A stretch of 64,000 bases of DNA, taken from contig NZ_BOQE01000001.1 in the NCBI RefSeq assembly GCF_023705585.1, positions 273,642 to 337,641 on the forward strand, given 5' to 3'. Positions 31,109 through 38,596 of the stretch are shown here, in pieces. The notes under the pieces are model-generated. The model had not been told where the DNA came from. It saw only the letters and a list, made by a program, of their open reading frames with translations, and searched no databases. Source of the stretch: Collibacillus ludicampi (GTDB lineage: Bacteria > Bacillota > Bacilli > Tumebacillales > BOQE01). Position numbers and translations under genes: made by a program. The number at the start of each line of letters is the position of its first letter. Position 1 is the stretch's first letter.

Positions 31109-31208
31109 AATTACGGAAAAACCCGGTTGGTTTGGCATCATTCGATGCGTGTTCCTGCGGATAAAAGGGAAACACTAATAACGCTTAAGTAGAAAGGAGG
31201 ATGAATAG

Positions 31209-31820
31209 GTGAAGAAATCTGTAGCACTCTCTTTATCTGTCCTTACGCTCTTCTCAGTCCTTTCCGCGGTAGGTTGTACTCCGGCAGCGCAAGATCGTGC
31301 TCGTACGCAAAACGTTCCCGTTCATCCGGCTCCGCCCGCACCGGCACCGCGTACAATGACACCTACGCCTGCGCCCGCACCGGCACCGCGTACGATGACA
31401 CCTGCGCCTGCACCAGCACCCGCTACCTATCGCTCCGCACCGGAAATCGCACGACGTGTGGCCTCCGTCCCCGGGGTCTCATCCGCTTCGGTACTCGTTT
31501 CTGGACGTACCGCATATGTAGCGGTGAATACGGGCACGTCGGGGGATCGAGCCCTAGACCGTACAGTTCCTCCTGGAACAGCGCCGGGTACCATCCGTAC
31601 GACCCCTAGAACTTGGGATGTCAGTGACCACTTAAAACAACGAATCACCGATGTCGTCAAACAAACCGATCCCAACATCACGACGGTATACGTCTCTGCA
31701 AACCCTGCCATCTATTCAAGGTTTGAGTCGTTTGCAAGAGATCTGGCAAGCGGACGTCCCATGACGGGTATGGCGGATCTTACCGACATGATCCGCAGGG
31801 TATGGCCAACAGCGAGATAA
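31209..31820 (+). CDS. YhcN/YlaJ-like sporulation lipoprotein
   Basis: The 203-residue product starts at a GTG after AAAGGAGGATG. A signal peptide ends in the lipobox LSAVGC. A low-complexity linker follows with two copies of a 13-residue unit built on APAPRTMTP. The C-terminal half (about 75-203, with IARRVASVPGVSSASVLVSGRTAYVAV cut here only by description) is the heavy-metal-associated-like fold of the YhcN/YlaJ family, found in the spore coat or inner membrane and linked to germination. It has its own terminator. Confidence 0.78.
   Translation: MKKSVALSLSVLTLFSVLSAVGCTPAAQDRARTQNVPVHPAPPAPAPRTMTPTPAPAPAPRTMTPAPAPAPATYRSAPEIARRVASVPGVSSASVLVSGRTAYVAVNTGTSGDRALDRTVPPGTAPGTIRTTPRTWDVSDHLKQRITDVVKQTDPNITTVYVSANPAIYSRFESFARDLASGRPMTGMADLTDMIRRVWPTAR
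31334..31411 (+). repeat. 39-bp tandem repeat inside the lipoprotein gene
   Basis: Two near-identical 39-bp units encode 13 residues each (APAPRTMTP plus a TPAP/APAP variation). The repeat is in frame and can change linker length by whole units. Confidence 0.8.
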
Positions 31821-31837
31821 CAGAAATGACCATCCTT

Positions 31838-31861
31838 GGCTCTCCTTGAGAGCCTTTTTTT
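31838..31861 (+). terminator. Terminator after the lipoprotein gene
   Basis: GGCTCTC/GAGAGCC forms a 7-bp stem with a three-base loop, followed by seven T residues. Confidence 0.88.
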
Positions 31862-31997
31862 ATTTTCTCCAATCGTCGACAGTGCCGTCATTCTTGAATC
31901 TGATAAAAGCTGTACACCAACTATTTTTAATATTGCAATTGAATCTTAGAAAAGATTGTGAAATGATTGGAGATAATACATAGTGGAGGAGGAAACG

Positions 31998-32390
31998 ATG
32001 AGAAAATATTTAGTTGCTTTATTGATTAAAATACTTCGTTTCACATTCAATCTCGGTTTCTTCATCGGAATGGTTTTTCACGAGCCTCCATCCTTGGTTT
32101 TTATATTGATTATTGGATTGTCTATTTTTACCTTTCTGATTGGAGAACTGTGGATTTTACGTACATTCGGGAATTCAATCGCTCTATTTTCAGATTTTTT
32201 ATTTCTTATCAGCGGATTATTTATCATTCATAGCGCCATGGGCGTAAAGATTCAATTCGGTCATGGATTCTTGTTTTTTTTAATTACGATTGCTCTCACA
32301 ATAGAGGAATTTGTGTATCATAATTACGTTCAACGAAAGGTGTTTGGAAAAAACATCCCATCGATTATAGACCGGATTAATAGTTTATAG
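31998..32390 (+). CDS. DUF2512 (YndM-like) membrane protein
   Basis: The 130-residue product has four hydrophobic helices. It matches the YndM pattern in ALLIK at the N-terminus, IGELWILRTFGN after the second helix and a following SDF. Members occur in spore formers; their function is not known. The ATG at 31998 follows GGAGGAGG; five upstream in-frame codons overlap that site and are excluded. Confidence 0.75.
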   Translation: MRKYLVALLIKILRFTFNLGFFIGMVFHEPPSLVFILIIGLSIFTFLIGELWILRTFGNSIALFSDFLFLISGLFIIHSAMGVKIQFGHGFLFFLITIALTIEEFVYHNYVQRKVFGKNIPSIIDRINSL

Positions 32391-32446
32391 CTCATCTAAC
32401 CCGCATTATGATATAATTTAATGATCAAATGTGAGGAGGTTATATT

Positions 32447-32887
32447 TTGAAAAGAGGAAGCATTGAATTGGAAAATGGAAACAAGTTGATCATCGAGTTC
32501 TATCCTGAACATGCTCCTGGAACGGTTGAAAATTTCGAGAAACTAGCCAACTCCGGATTCTATAACGGATTAACTTTTCACAGAGTCATTCCAGGATTCG
32601 TCGTTCAAGGTGGCTGCCCGATAGGTAATGGCACAGGTGGGCCAGGTTACACAATTAAGTGTGAAACAAAAGGCAACCCGGTTATTCATGAACGCGGTGT
32701 ATTATCTATGGCGCACGCTGGTAAAGATACTGGCGGTTCTCAGTTTTTTATTGTTCTTGATCGTAGGACAACATCTCATCTTGATGGTGTTCATACAACA
32801 TTCGGCAAAGTTGTTGAAGGGTTAGAATACATTGACCAAATAAAGCAAGGCGACAAAATGAAAGAAGTAAAAGTTTGGGATGAATAA
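32447..32887 (+). CDS. ppiB: Peptidyl-prolyl cis-trans isomerase, cyclophilin type
   Basis: This cytosolic cyclophilin catalyses proline isomerisation. The 146-residue product has [14 protein letters not shown] and [17 protein letters not shown], which form the active site and cyclosporin pocket. Start is a TTG with GAGGAGG eight bases before. Length matches Bacillus PpiB. Nothing adjacent is functionally linked. Confidence 0.92.
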   Translation: MKRGSIELENGNKLIIEFYPEHAPGTVENFEKLANSGFYNGLTFHRVIPGFVVQGGCPIGNGTGGPGYTIKCETKGNPVIHERGVLSMAHAGKDTGGSQFFIVLDRRTTSHLDGVHTTFGKVVEGLEYIDQIKQGDKMKEVKVWDE

Positions 32888-32961
32888 ACCAACGACTCCC
32901 AACTGCATCTAAACAGGCACCACACCGTCTTCATATCGATCATATCAGGCATGGAGACTCA

Positions 32962-33366
32962 ATGAAAAAATTGCGCGTTGTGAGTGAATAGGGTCGCGGA
33001 AATACGCAAAGGACTTGTTTATCATACGTCTTACGTGTATGATCATACAGGGAAACGTATCGCCTCTTACTCGAATCCCCATCTGTTTCGCATCATGGAC
33101 GAAGATCTGTATCTTGCGACAGGCGAACATATCTGGCGATTCTTCGGACATATGATGATCATCGATCCCTGGGGAGAAATCCTGTTGGAAGCGAGAGAAG
33201 AGGAAGGCATGTAGGCATCTTTCAAAAAACGATCGATTTGGATATGGTCACGTCTGTTCGCGAAAGGATTCCGGTCTTTGAAGACCGGCGGCCCGAAACA
33301 TATGAAAGATTAGCGCTCGGTCGCATGGCGGCTGGCGTTTTTTTTGCGTTGTTTCGGGTACAATGA
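32962..33366 (+). pseudogene. Decayed carbon-nitrogen hydrolase (nitrilase superfamily)
   Basis: Fragments of an omega-amidase/YafV-like hydrolase occur in order. A start after GGAG reads MKKLRVV then stops. A middle part has YDHTGKRIASYSNPHLF and FGHMMIIDPWGEILLEA. A C-terminal part in another frame has VRERIPVFEDRRPETYERL and ends at 33366. The segment carrying the catalytic Cys is deleted, and the usual Lys of YSKxHLF is Asn, so the gene is dead. Loss is by several lesions, unlike the single-base breaks elsewhere in the window. Confidence 0.75.
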
Positions 33367-33394
33367 AAATGATCATCAGAGAGGAGGAGACGGG

Positions 33395-33577
33395 TTGAAA
33401 TTTTATGTTGATGAAATGGGCGTCAAGCACGTTCAGATCCTGGCAAAAGAACTCGGTATCGCTCCATCATATAAAACGGGCGGTGTCCGCATTCGTAAGA
33501 ACAAAGCGCGTCTCGTGCGCGATATCAAACAGACATTACGCAGAAGGATCAAACATCGTCAGAAAGCGAACGCATAG
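33395..33577 (+). CDS. Small basic protein of unknown function
   Basis: The 60-residue product starts at TTG 33395 behind GAGGAGGAG. Its first part (VKHVQILAKELGIAPSYKTG) looks like a SAP/Rho-N-type helix-extended-loop-helix, and the tail is arginine/lysine-rich, so nucleic-acid binding is a reasonable guess. A strong terminator follows. Longer versions starting upstream lack a ribosome binding site. Confidence 0.65.
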   Translation: MKFYVDEMGVKHVQILAKELGIAPSYKTGGVRIRKNKARLVRDIKQTLRRRIKHRQKANA

Positions 33578-33626
33578 TTCACGTTACATATTCCTGTGAT
33601 GAAATCATTTTTCGGTATCATAGAGA

Positions 33627-33661
33627 GAAGGCTGTCCTTTCGAGGACAGCCTTCTTTTTTT
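33627..33661 (+). terminator. Strong terminator
   Basis: An 11-bp perfect stem (33627-33637 with 33644-33654) is followed by seven T residues, 50 bp after the small basic gene. Confidence 0.92.
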
Positions 33662-33794
33662 GAGGGATTGGGTATGTTTGCCCTAAATTACATGCCTCAA
33701 GGACATTCATCCATACGATTCACATTCCATCTGCATTAGATATAGCATCTCGAGCGAAATCAGCTTGATGAAATAGATAAGGGGAGGTTTTCTT

Positions 33795-33911
33795 ATGTAC
33801 GGAGTTTTCGGAGGATATACTCGTTGGGCAGTTGTTTTTCTCATTATCTTTGTCTTGTTCTTCTTGCTCGTTCCCGGGCTTGGAGCTGTAGCGCCGGCCG
33901 CTAAATGCTAA
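33795..33911 (+). CDS. YjcZ-like small sporulation membrane peptide
   Basis: This 38-residue peptide starts MYGVFGGYTRWAVVFLIIFV. A short Gly/Tyr-containing head is followed by one membrane helix and an AVAPAAKC tail. GGGGAGG lies eight bases before the ATG. The layout resembles the YjcZ/SscA family of tiny spore proteins, but the tail differs, so the family call is tentative. It has its own terminator. Confidence 0.6.
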   Translation: MYGVFGGYTRWAVVFLIIFVLFFLLVPGLGAVAPAAKC

Positions 33912-33917
33912 TAGATA

Positions 33918-33954
33918 AGTCTCCTGCCAGGATTTGAGGCAGGAGACTGCTTTT
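33918..33954 (+). terminator. Terminator after the YjcZ-like gene
   Basis: A perfect 11-bp stem AGTCTCCTGCC/GGCAGGAGACT is followed by GCTTTTG, 6 bp past the stop codon. Confidence 0.85.
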
Positions 33955-33968
33955 GTAATTCGTTTAAA

Positions 33969-34136
33969 TTAGAGAAGATTATGCCATTCTTTATTTCGCG
34001 CGATATCTTCGTAACATTCTGAACATAATTGTCCTGCTTGATCGATGTAGTTCTCTCTCATGTAAGAGGGAATATTCTCTGAGACATGAGTATCTTTCCC
34101 ACACAGAACACATAATTCCCCATTCGTTTTCATCAT
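33969..34136 (-). CDS. Small protein with two CxxC zinc knuckles
   Basis: The 55-residue product has CVLCGKD near the N-terminus and CSECYED near the C-terminus, which can bind one zinc ion in a treble-clef or rubredoxin-like knuckle. GGGGAG precedes the ATG at 34136. I do not recognise the family. Its stop lies 20 bp from the opposite gene's terminator. Confidence 0.6.
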   Translation of the reverse strand: MMKTNGELCVLCGKDTHVSENIPSYMRENYIDQAGQLCSECYEDIARNKEWHNLL

Positions 34137-34253
34137 CCATCTCTCCCCTAAAAATATTGTTTTTATTATACCTACGGTGTTTCCAAAAAACAAGTGTAAT
34201 ATTCGGAATTTTTGTTAAAGAGGAAAGATATTCTATTTATTCGTTTTTGATAG

Positions 34254-34282
34254 AAAAAAATCGGATCTACACGTAGATCCGA
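34254..34282 (-). terminator. Terminator after the proline/tyrosine-rich gene
   Basis: A perfect 10-bp stem TCGGATCTAC/GTAGATCCGA with a two-base loop, read on the minus strand, is followed by a run of seven T residues. Confidence 0.9.
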
Positions 34283-34298
34283 CACTTCACACAGAGAC

Positions 34299-34682
34299 TC
34301 AAATCCAAAAGGGTGGACGATACACAAACGGTCCGTAGTACGATCCTGGATACGGGTAATACGGGGGTCTCGGATACGGATAATAGGGAGGACTTGGATA
34401 GGGGACTGGAAGCGGAATTGGCAATGGTAACGGAATCGGAATCTGCCTGTATCCAGTGTCCGCATAGGCCGGTTGATACGTACCACGGTAAGGAAAGTTA
34501 AAGTAATTCCAAGGAACTTGGTAGACCTGCGGATACGATTGCCCGCTCATGGAGGAGAACGGCGGTGCGTATGGTGCCGGATAACTGCCGAGATGCGGAA
34601 CCGTTTGCTCCGTAAAGTGACTCGGACTATCCGGAAGGGTTGAACTATCTCTTTCTATTTCCTCTCTTGGTTCATAATCCAT
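34299..34682 (-). CDS. Proline/tyrosine-rich protein, spore-coat-like
   Basis: The 127-residue product has an acidic head (MDYEPREEIERDSS) and a C-terminal half of P and Y repeats such as PSPPYYPYPRPPYYPYPG. Such composition is common in spore coat or exosporium proteins of Bacilli, where Tyr can be cross-linked; this role is inferred from composition only. AAGGAG precedes the ATG and a terminator follows. Confidence 0.65.
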   Translation of the reverse strand: MDYEPREEIERDSSTLPDSPSHFTEQTVPHLGSYPAPYAPPFSSMSGQSYPQVYQVPWNYFNFPYRGTYQPAYADTGYRQIPIPLPLPIPLPVPYPSPPYYPYPRPPYYPYPGSYYGPFVYRPPFWI

Positions 34683-34769
34683 AGAAGCAAGACTCCTTCC
34701 CTGGCGAAATTCCCATTCTTTCGGAATAGGCTCATCACCAGCTTATGGGGAATCCGCTTGACGTGTGAC

Positions 34770-35285
34770 TCAAGTCTGTTCAGCCAGGATCATATCTACT
34801 GCATGCCCGAGATCGGAGACAACGTAATCCGCCTGTGAAGGCCCTTTACCGATCAATATTGTCTTGGTTCCTGCTTTGAGCCCCGCTTCGATATCAGTCT
34901 CACGATCCCCAACCATAAAACTATGCTCAACATCGATCCCATACCGTTTGGCCAAATCTATGATCATCGTTGGGTTCGGTTTTCGACAAGCACATCCTTC
35001 ATGCGGTCGATGTGGACAATAAACAATCTCATCGATGACCGCACCTTCGCGTGCCAATTCTTCCTTCATTTTTTGATGAATCGCTTGCAAATTCTCTTCC
35101 GTCATATATCCAAGACCGACGCCCCCTTGATTGGTGACGACAAAGACGCGAAAGTTCGCATCACGCAATCGTTTCAATGCTTTTCCCGCACCTGGAAATA
35201 GAATGAGATCATCAGGCGTATTCACATAACGGATATGGTCATTGATGACACCATCACGGTCAAGAAAAACGGCACGCTGTTTCAT
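34770..35285 (-). CDS. gmhB: D-glycero-D-manno-heptose-1,7-bisphosphate 7-phosphatase-like HAD protein
   Basis: The 171-residue HAD phosphatase has the nucleophile motif FLDRDGVIN, the second motif VVTNQGG, a zinc site CPHRPHEGCACRKP and the acidic motif MVGDRETDIEAGLKAG. These are GmhB features. No other heptose genes are nearby, so the substrate in this organism may be another sugar bisphosphate or histidinol phosphate. It is separated from dat by a terminator. Confidence 0.88.
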   Translation of the reverse strand: MKQRAVFLDRDGVINDHIRYVNTPDDLILFPGAGKALKRLRDANFRVFVVTNQGGVGLGYMTEENLQAIHQKMKEELAREGAVIDEIVYCPHRPHEGCACRKPNPTMIIDLAKRYGIDVEHSFMVGDRETDIEAGLKAGTKTILIGKGPSQADYVVSDLGHAVDMILAEQT

Positions 35286-35473
35286 ACTTTACCCACTCCC
35301 CTTTGAACAGATTCACAACTTACCATGCAAATCATTTTACGTCTGTTAAACAGAATCTCGTGCCTCAATGGTTAAGCGACTGTACATTCGGTAGACTTCT
35401 GGCTTTCACTTTCAAGATTCCCTGTAGTAGGAGTTTCCTTGCAAAGGCAAAGGCGATCAAGGAAACAATAAGC

Positions 35474-35508
35474 AACGCCAATATCTGTCACCGACAGATA
35501 TTGGCGTT
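35474..35508 (-). terminator. Terminator after dat
   Basis: A perfect 16-bp stem (35493-35508 with 35474-35489, loop of three) lies 5 bp past the dat stop. The T tract is poor (GCTTATTGTTTC), but the stem is very stable. The remaining 35286-35473 holds the gmhB leader and no gene. Confidence 0.75.
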
Positions 35509-35513
35509 ACGGT

Positions 35514-36347
35514 TTAGAGACTCCTTGTCAGCTGCGAAAACGCATCTTGCAAGCGACGGGTAACACAACCCGGCTTACCTTCCCCGATCGTGCGCCCCTC
35601 TACTTTGACGTAAGGAGTGATTTCCGCCATCGTTCCGGTCAGGAATAACTCATCAGCAGCTAGAAGTTCTTCTCTTGTGAACGGCTTCTCTTCCACTGGG
35701 ATTTGCAATTCATGCGCCAGTTCGATGACTACCTGGCGTGTGATTCCCGGAAGAATCAAGTTGCCGTTCGGATGAGTATAAAGCGTACCGTTTTTTACAA
35801 TAAAGATGTTGGAAGACGTTGCCTCTGTTACGATTTCACCACGATGAAAAATGGCATCATCCGCTCCTTGCGATAATGCTTCTCCTTTTGCCAAACAATT
35901 GATGAGCAGACCCACCGTCTTAATGTTGCACATGAACCAACGAGTGTCTTCATAAAAAATCGCTTTTCCTCCGGATTCCTGTAAACTCGTATCAAGGTTT
36001 GACAATCCTTTTACATAAGCAACGACGGTAGGAGTCAATCCTTGCGGCAGTCCGTGTACTCTCTGTGCCGCACCGCGAGAGATTTGAAGATAGAGACTTC
36101 CTTGATCTGTCTTGTTGCGTTCCAGCAATTCCCTACAAACGATTTCAAGAGAGTCGACGTCTACATCGATTCTCAGAGCAGACAATGACTGTTTCAAGCG
36201 CTGCAAATGACGATCCAGGTAAAAATAACGTCCGTTATAAATACGAACGACTTCGTAGACCGCATCAGCAAATACAAACCCGCGGTCGAGAATAGAAATC
36301 GTGGCTTCGTTGTCATTCAGCCATTGACCGTTTACATAAACGAGCAT
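35514..36347 (-). CDS. dat: D-amino-acid aminotransferase
   Basis: Dat makes D-glutamate from D-alanine and 2-oxoglutarate for peptidoglycan. The 277-residue fold type IV PLP enzyme has the lysine in WFMCNIKTVGLLINCLAKG and EATSSNIFIVKNGTLYTHP on the cofactor-binding side. The ATG at 36347 follows AAAGGATG. A branched-chain aminotransferase role is less likely because of the D-AAT-type N-terminus. It follows the DUF309 gene by 30 bp. Confidence 0.9.
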   Translation of the reverse strand: MLVYVNGQWLNDNEATISILDRGFVFADAVYEVVRIYNGRYFYLDRHLQRLKQSLSALRIDVDVDSLEIVCRELLERNKTDQGSLYLQISRGAAQRVHGLPQGLTPTVVAYVKGLSNLDTSLQESGGKAIFYEDTRWFMCNIKTVGLLINCLAKGEALSQGADDAIFHRGEIVTEATSSNIFIVKNGTLYTHPNGNLILPGITRQVVIELAHELQIPVEEKPFTREELLAADELFLTGTMAEITPYVKVEGRTIGEGKPGCVTRRLQDAFSQLTRSL

Positions 36348-36377
36348 GCGATCACATCCTTTCAAATGACCAAAAAG

Positions 36378-36806
36378 TTACGACTCTTCTTCAGGAAGTG
36401 GAACAGGCATCCATGTATGTAGCGATTGTTCTAATTCCGGATCCACCAAATGCAAAAGGGGAGCCATCGTTACGATGTCCGTCTCTGTGACTCGTGATTT
36501 CTCTCGGACTCGCTCGTAGAAACTTTCCGTATCGATGACCAACTTTCCTATATCGACTCCCTCCCACACGGGGCGATACCCACGAAGATAGTTCAAGCCT
36601 CTCAACTGCATGATTCGTGAGCCTTCGAAATTTCCGCATCCCAGATGATAGAAACTTATGGCGATCTGGATGAGTCCCTTGAGGCAATCGGGACGTCCAG
36701 AATTGAGCCACAAATATTCCCCATGTTCATGACATTCAAAAAAATCTCTCTCTACGTTGAAGTAAAAAAGAAAATTGAACCAGTAAGGCGAATATTGACT
36801 ATACAT
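36378..36806 (-). CDS. DUF309 protein
   Basis: The 142-residue product has the DUF309 signature NFLFYFNVERDFFECHEHGE followed by YLWL, and a helical bundle. The family's biochemistry is unknown. The ATG at 36806 is chosen because the signature starts shortly after it; its ribosome binding site is weak. It probably forms a transcript with dat. Confidence 0.78.
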   Translation of the reverse strand: MYSQYSPYWFNFLFYFNVERDFFECHEHGEYLWLNSGRPDCLKGLIQIAISFYHLGCGNFEGSRIMQLRGLNYLRGYRPVWEGVDIGKLVIDTESFYERVREKSRVTETDIVTMAPLLHLVDPELEQSLHTWMPVPLPEEES

Positions 36807-36851
36807 GATTTCATCATACCATACAATCCTTCGAGTGTGGAATGAATGAGA

Positions 36852-36883
36852 GAAAAGAAAGCAGGTGCTTTCTCGCACCTGCT
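36852..36883 (-). terminator. Terminator after yedF
   Basis: A perfect 9-bp stem AGCAGGTGC/GCACCTGCT (36875-36883 with 36860-36868) is followed on the minus strand by TTCTTTTCTC. It ends the yedE-yedF transcript, which supports yedF being a real terminal gene. Confidence 0.85.
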
Positions 36884-36904
36884 CATACGATTTGAACACG
36901 CTCT

Positions 36905-37147
36905 TTATTTTGGAACACGGATATAAAAATATAAATCTTGTCCTCTTCTTTCCGGTTCCTGAATGAGCTCATACCCATGCTTCACCACTTCTTCCGGAAC
37001 ACTGCGGAACGATTGAGGACAATCTGCAATCACTTGCAGAACCTGTCCTGCCTTCATATCCTGTAGCGCCTCCAGCGCATACATGACAGGATACGGTCAG
37101 GGTTCCCCGCGTATGTCCAATATGAAATCAATTTTGATCTGATCCAT
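36905..37147 (-). CDS. yedF: TusA/YedF-family protein with in-frame TGA (candidate selenocysteine)
   Basis: Reading from ATG 37147 (GAGGTGAT eight bases before) gives 80 codons. The product is a complete TusA/SirA fold protein: FILDIRGEP, then TGA at 37097-37099, then PYPVMYALEALQDMKAG, VLQVIADCPQSFRSVPE and a YFYIRVPK end. In the family this position is the cysteine of CPxP, the catalytic sulfur or selenium carrier, so the TGA replaces exactly that residue. A stem-loop with bacterial SECIS features follows at once. The gene is 15 bp downstream of yedE and 21 bp upstream of a terminator. Alternatives are a nonsense mutation or a sequencing error; restart at the ATG five codons later would lose the motif. 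Confidence 0.8.
37057..37093 (-). promoter_or_regulatory. SECIS-like stem-loop downstream of the TGA
   Basis: On the minus strand, starting 3 bases after the TGA, TATCC pairs with GGATA, then TGTA with TACA and GCGC with GCGC. One five-base bulge and one single T bulge are on the 5' side, and the apical loop is TGGAG. The loop begins 22 bases after the TGA and has G at its second position. Both fit the published bacterial SECIS pattern (loop 16-37 bases away, G among its first two bases), as I recall it. Confidence 0.65.
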
Positions 37148-37162
37148 CACCATCACCTCACG

Positions 37163-38398
37163 CTATTGGCCCAATTTCTGCGGGACGAACTTCTCTCCCT
37201 TGACTTGCAATCCTTTACCAAAACGGTAATGTTTTTCCCACCAGGAGGAAAAGAGATACCATACAATCAGGAGCGCAAGCGTACCTATAAGCGCTTGAGG
37301 AGCTCCCCATTCAGTGATCAAGTTAATCGCAGGCCATCCTTTCACCAGTGCCGTGTAAATTCCAAGATGATCCCACGCATAAGCGAGAAGAGTAGCCCCT
37401 ACGATATTCCCTAAGCCAACCATCCAGAAATGGACTTGCCCTTCCATCGCCCGGTACATCATTCCTGTTTCACATCCACCGGCCATAACTATACCAAGAC
37501 CGAAGAGCAGTCCACCGATCAATGTGCTCGGAGCAGCGACTTTTATCAACGCGTGAGCTCCGCTTTGTATGAAAATGAATGTCAAAACGACACTCAACAT
37601 CATCCCGACGGCCAATGCTTTTGTCATAACCGCACGTCCGGTTAACCAAAGATCACGAAAGGCTGAAGTAAAACAAATTTGACCTCTTTCAATAAAGATC
37701 CCAAAACAAGCCCCGAATAATCCGGCTATTGCGAGAAGAGATTTTCCTTTAACGATGTATGAGACCAAAATTACCAGATAGATCATTGCGATGAGAATAC
37801 CTAAGTACGTTTGATAACGGGGGGATTTTTCCTTTGTTTGATCATTCATTGCGCTCATGCGTACGCGTTGAAGATTCGGTTTTCCCCGCCACCAGGAGGT
37901 ATTCACGACTTTCACGCCTAGATAGGTTCCAACCGCCGTAGCCACCATGAAAATCCATGCATGAAAGGAAAACTGCGGTACACCTGTGAAGAAAGCGGCA
38001 AGATTGCATCCCAATGCGAGACGTGCTCCGAAGCCAGCAATAATCCCACCGATGAAACCTTGAATGAGACGACGTTTTTGCCTGGGAACACGGATCTTAA
38101 AGCTATTGCTAAGCAATACGGTGATCATGGCACCGACCAGCATTCCAATCACAATCCAGCCATCGGTGCGATCAAGTGGTGTTCCCTGCATCTTGATCAT
38201 TTGAAAATAAGCCCATTGGGAAACATCGACATGAAAAAGCTGTAAGAGATGACCGCCTAACCGCGTAAATTCGCCTGTCACTGCCCAAACCGTTCCCGTG
38301 ATTCCGAAGAACAGTGCACTGAAGATTCCTGCTAAACCTATCGCAACGTAAGGGTTCCAATACTCGCGAAATACTTTGGTCATGATCCATCGGAACAT
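37163..38398 (-). CDS. yedE: YedE/YeeE family transporter, putative selenium transporter
   Basis: The 411-residue membrane protein has about ten hydrophobic helices and two copies of the YeeE/YedE repeat, with GFGARLALGCNLAAFFTG and VMAGGCETGMMYRAMEGQ, each with a conserved membrane cysteine. Family members move thiosulfate-type or selenium compounds. YedE beside a TusA-like YedF has been linked to selenium use by comparative genomics. The ATG at 38398 follows GGGAGGGAGG. It forms an operon with yedF. The TGA in yedF favours the selenium reading over sulfur. Confidence 0.88.
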   Translation of the reverse strand: MFRWIMTKVFREYWNPYVAIGLAGIFSALFFGITGTVWAVTGEFTRLGGHLLQLFHVDVSQWAYFQMIKMQGTPLDRTDGWIVIGMLVGAMITVLLSNSFKIRVPRQKRRLIQGFIGGIIAGFGARLALGCNLAAFFTGVPQFSFHAWIFMVATAVGTYLGVKVVNTSWWRGKPNLQRVRMSAMNDQTKEKSPRYQTYLGILIAMIYLVILVSYIVKGKSLLAIAGLFGACFGIFIERGQICFTSAFRDLWLTGRAVMTKALAVGMMLSVVLTFIFIQSGAHALIKVAAPSTLIGGLLFGLGIVMAGGCETGMMYRAMEGQVHFWMVGLGNIVGATLLAYAWDHLGIYTALVKGWPAINLITEWGAPQALIGTLALLIVWYLFSSWWEKHYRFGKGLQVKGEKFVPQKLGQ

Positions 38399-38552
38399 TG
38401 TGTAACCTCCCTCCCGTCTGTACGATTCAAATAGATGCATAAGGATTAGTTGTTATACATGATATAAAAATATTTCATCGAAGTAAATACAGATAACCTC
38501 GAGAATCCACGGGAGAAATCGTTCTTAAACATCCCCCATGCAATATCCCATG

Positions 38553-38582
38553 AAAAAAGGCGCAACAGTTACATGTCGCACC
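38553..38582 (-). terminator. Terminator after the C39-like gene
   Basis: GGTGCGACA/TGTTGCGCC (38574-38582 with 38559-38567) forms a 9-bp stem with two G-U pairs on the minus strand, followed by six T residues. Confidence 0.75.
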
Positions 38583-38596
38583 TCATAAAAATACGA

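Noticed and set aside
35303..35563. 86-codon plus-strand open frame between gmhB and dat
   Set aside because: It has no ribosome binding site, runs through the dat terminator hairpin and into dat in antisense.
36905..37084. Translation of yedF restarting at the ATG after the TGA
   Set aside because: It would delete the first strand and the CPxP-equivalent motif and has no ribosome binding site; Sec read-through is the simpler reading, with nonsense mutation as the alternative.
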